Assembly: GCA_031266295.1 (NCBI GenBank)
Contig: JAISBH010000121.1
Location: forward strand, 1 to 6,958
Reading direction: 5' to 3'
Length of the DNA stretch: 6,958 bases
Source: Oscillospiraceae bacterium
GTDB lineage: Bacteria; Bacillota; Clostridia; Christensenellales; Aristaeellaceae
Made by a program: the position numbers and the translations under genes. The number at the start of each line of letters is the position of its first letter. The stretch's first letter is position 1. Positions 6,077 to 6,958 of the stretch are shown here, one piece after another. The notes beneath the pieces were generated by a model that searched no databases, was not told the DNA's origin, and saw nothing but the letters and a program-made list of their open reading frames with translations.

Positions 6077-6679
6077 TCACCATTTGGTCCATACACATTT
6101 GTCGCCCACTCGGGTGTATCCTGGCGCACATGTGGAGTTAGCGCCGGGATAATAGCAATTCGATACAGTGCCGTAACCGTTCTTATGATGCGTGGGGTAT
6201 TGCTTGGCGCAGCCGCAGCCGCTCATCACGGGCGCGGCGCACAGCGAGGCGTGGCACAGCGCGGGAGCGACTGGTATGCACGCGTCCCACAGCGCGCTAA
6301 ACCGGAAACCCGGCGGGCACTGCGGCATACACGCGTGACCCCGCCTGCGATAGCTCGACACATAGCCGGGAAAATAACCGGGACAGCAGGCGGGGTTATA
6401 TCCCGAGGCCAGCACGGGATCTATGCCATAGTCCGCGCCGCCAGACTTAGTTTCCGCGCCATACGCAATGACCGATGCATCCAGTTGCCTGGCTTCGGTC
6501 TTGCCGCCGCCGGTTCCCCCGGCCTGTTTCTGATGACGCGGCGCGGCGGCCGAAGTTGGCGTTATAGTTGTCGCCGCGCTCGATTCCGTGGCGTTATCAC
6601 GCTCTCGGGTCGGATATTCAATCCCGTCTTCTATATGATCCCACCCGTAAAGGTCAGGATCCATTCGTAAAGGTTCCAT
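6077..6679 (-). CDS. Small Cys-rich protein with a C-x3-CPPG-x9-C module (spore-surface-like)
   Basis: This is a 200-residue protein of unknown family. The longest frame begins at 6721, but ATG 6679 is preferred because GGAGGG lies 5 nt before it. Residues 1-90 are polar and Ser/Thr/Ala/Gly-rich, with no Cys and probably disordered. Residues 98-195 contain all 12 Cys: C98-C99, the module C117-x3-C121-P-P-G-x9-C134, then C142, C147, C155, C157, C175, and a final C184-A-P-G-x7-C195. The central module has exactly the same spacing as both full copies in the next protein of the cluster. No signal peptide or membrane segment is present, so it is made in the cytoplasm (mother cell, if this is a spore protein). 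It is the first gene of the leftward cluster. It could also be a metal-binding protein, but Pro-Pro-Gly loops and spread-out Cys fit disulfide cross-linking better. Confidence 0.8.
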   Translation of the reverse strand: MEPLRMDPDLYGWDHIEDGIEYPTRERDNATESSAATTITPTSAAAPRHQKQAGGTGGGKTEARQLDASVIAYGAETKSGGADYGIDPVLASGYNPACCPGYFPGYVSSYRRRGHACMPQCPPGFRFSALWDACIPVAPALCHASLCAAPVMSGCGCAKQYPTHHKNGYGTVSNCYYPGANSTCAPGYTRVGDKCVWTKW

Positions 6680-6684
6680 GTATT

Positions 6685-6690
6685 CCCTCC
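6685..6690 (-). promoter_or_regulatory. Ribosome binding site that sets the start of the Cys-rich gene
   Basis: The - strand reads GGAGGG with a 5-nt spacer to ATG 6679. The alternative ATG at 6721 has no purine-rich site before it, and its frame would translate through this Shine-Dalgarno. Confidence 0.72.
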
Positions 6691-6743
6691 AGCGGCGCCC
6701 AGTTTCTGATTGTCCAGGCATTTCGCGATAGGCCCGCTACTGG

Positions 6744-6770
6744 TACGGTATGCCGGCGCTAGAAATGTGT
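6744..6770 (-). promoter_or_regulatory. Candidate sigma-K-like promoter of the Cys-rich cluster
   Basis: The - strand holds CATACCGTA (6752-6744), matching the Bacillus sigma-K -10 pattern CATAnnnTA. An AC dinucleotide lies 16 nt upstream (6770-6769), the expected spacing for the sigma-K -35 element. Transcription would begin near 6737, leaving a leader of about 58 nt before ATG 6679. The -35 element is only two bases and lies in an AC repeat, so the match rests mostly on the -10. Sigma-K drives late mother-cell coat genes, which fits the encoded proteins. Confidence 0.4.
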
Positions 6771-6785
6771 GCGGATGTGTGTGGA
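6766..6785. repeat. Tandem 10-bp repeat upstream of the Cys-rich cluster
   Basis: TGTGTGCGGA (6766-6775) is followed directly by TGTGTGTGGA (6776-6785), differing at one base. The pair overlaps the putative -35 element and extends upstream of it. One helical turn of spacing would suit a regulator bound on one face of the DNA, but TG-rich low complexity could also produce it. Confidence 0.4.
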
Positions 6786-6813
6786 TACATTCAAGGACTT
6801 GCCTGCCGATCAT

Positions 6814-6957
6814 CTAGTACTCCATCTCGGCTAAATCCCATGCAATCGCGGGTCTTTTTCCGTCCGGCTGCGTCGCTGCTCCGGGCAGCGGACCACCAGT
6901 CCGCCACCCACCGCGCTCCGTGCTGGTCGAAAAAAAACCGCGCGATGGCAAGGAATT
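6814..6957 (-). CDS. Possible C-terminal end of another leftward gene (partial, uncertain)
   Basis: Reading leftward from the window edge, one frame stays open for 47 codons to TAG at 6816-6814 and ends ...A-W-D-L-A-E-M-E-Y. It looks somewhat protein-like (polar, charged C terminus), but the other two frames are also open over most of this GC-rich stretch. An uninterrupted T8 (- strand) near the edge could instead be a terminator U tract. No domain is recognisable. If real, it ends about 135 nt before the Cys-rich gene, which leaves room for the promoter candidate in between. Confidence 0.3.
   Translation of the reverse strand, partial: NSLPSRGFFSTSTERGGWRTGGPLPGAATQPDGKRPAIAWDLAEMEY
6888..6904. 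other. Short hairpin-forming inverted repeat near the right edge
   Basis: GCGGAC (6888-6893) and GTCCGC (6899-6904) form a perfect 6-bp stem around a 5-nt centre. On the - strand it extends to 9 pairs if G-U pairs are allowed. No T run follows in either direction, so it is not called a terminator. It lies inside the uncertain partial reading frame. Confidence 0.35.
6930..6937 (-). other. T8 homopolymer: possible terminator tail cut by the window edge
   Basis: The - strand reads GCGCGG followed by eight T residues, the usual look of the 3' arm and U tract of a rho-independent terminator. The matching 5' arm would lie beyond 6958, so the hairpin cannot be confirmed. If the partial frame here is truly coding, the run would instead be a possible slippage site. 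Confidence 0.3.
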
Positions 6958-6958
6958 T

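Noticed and set aside
6068..6670. 200-codon rightward frame opposite the Cys-rich gene
   Set aside because: Its product is Arg/Ala/Gly-rich without recognisable domains. The opposite frame has regular Cys spacing shared with its neighbour, which antisense noise would not give.
6631..6813. 60-codon leftward frame starting directly after the TAG at 6814
   Set aside because: It has no Shine-Dalgarno, runs through the promoter candidate and overlaps the start of the better supported Cys-rich gene in another frame.
1..6958. Transposase, phage, tRNA or rRNA sequence
   Set aside because: No transposase or integrase motifs, terminal inverted repeats, tRNA cloverleaf elements or rRNA segments were seen on either strand.

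Overview
The window most likely comes from a fairly GC-rich, Gram-positive, probably endospore-forming member of the Bacillota (Clostridia-like). The evidence is a SpoIID/LytB-family protein with bacterial SH3 repeats, a secreted NlpC/P60 hydrolase with two PG_binding_1 domains, strong GGAGG-type ribosome binding sites before almost every gene, and a candidate mother-cell-type (sigma-K-like) promoter. Genus cannot be read from the sequence alone.

Layout. Positions 1-3611 carry three rightward genes for exported proteins: a 5'-truncated SpoIID/LytB protein with three SH3 domains (1-1554), an NlpC/P60 endopeptidase (1632-2705) and a secreted thioredoxin-fold (TlpA/ResA-like) protein whose CxxC motif has become KxxC (2772-3611). 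A compact GC-rich hairpin (3640-3659) separates them from a convergent leftward cluster.

The leftward cluster, in transcription order, is a Cys-rich protein (6679-6077), a Cys-rich/Gly-Tyr-rich protein (6043-5420) and a two-part protein with a Cys-containing N-terminal half and a family 2 glycosyltransferase-like C-terminal half (5343-3664). Gaps are 33 and 76 nt, each gene has a good Shine-Dalgarno, and a sigma-K-like promoter candidate lies upstream (6744-6770). The first two proteins share an exact Cys module, C-x3-C-P-P-G-x9-C. The third has a related F-G-G-C segment. None of the three has a signal peptide.

This leftward cluster is the most novel part. The glycosyltransferase-like domain keeps the overall family 2 framework, but each acidic motif needed for metal and nucleotide-sugar chemistry is altered (VDD to VGD, DxD to NxG, ED to DN). 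My inference is a mother-cell-made, disulfide- and aromatic-rich spore surface layer (coat or exosporium) with an associated pseudo-glycosyltransferase. The rightward genes fit cell-wall remodelling, possibly also in sporulation. The right end (6680-6958) holds regulatory sequence and possibly the last 47 codons of another leftward gene.
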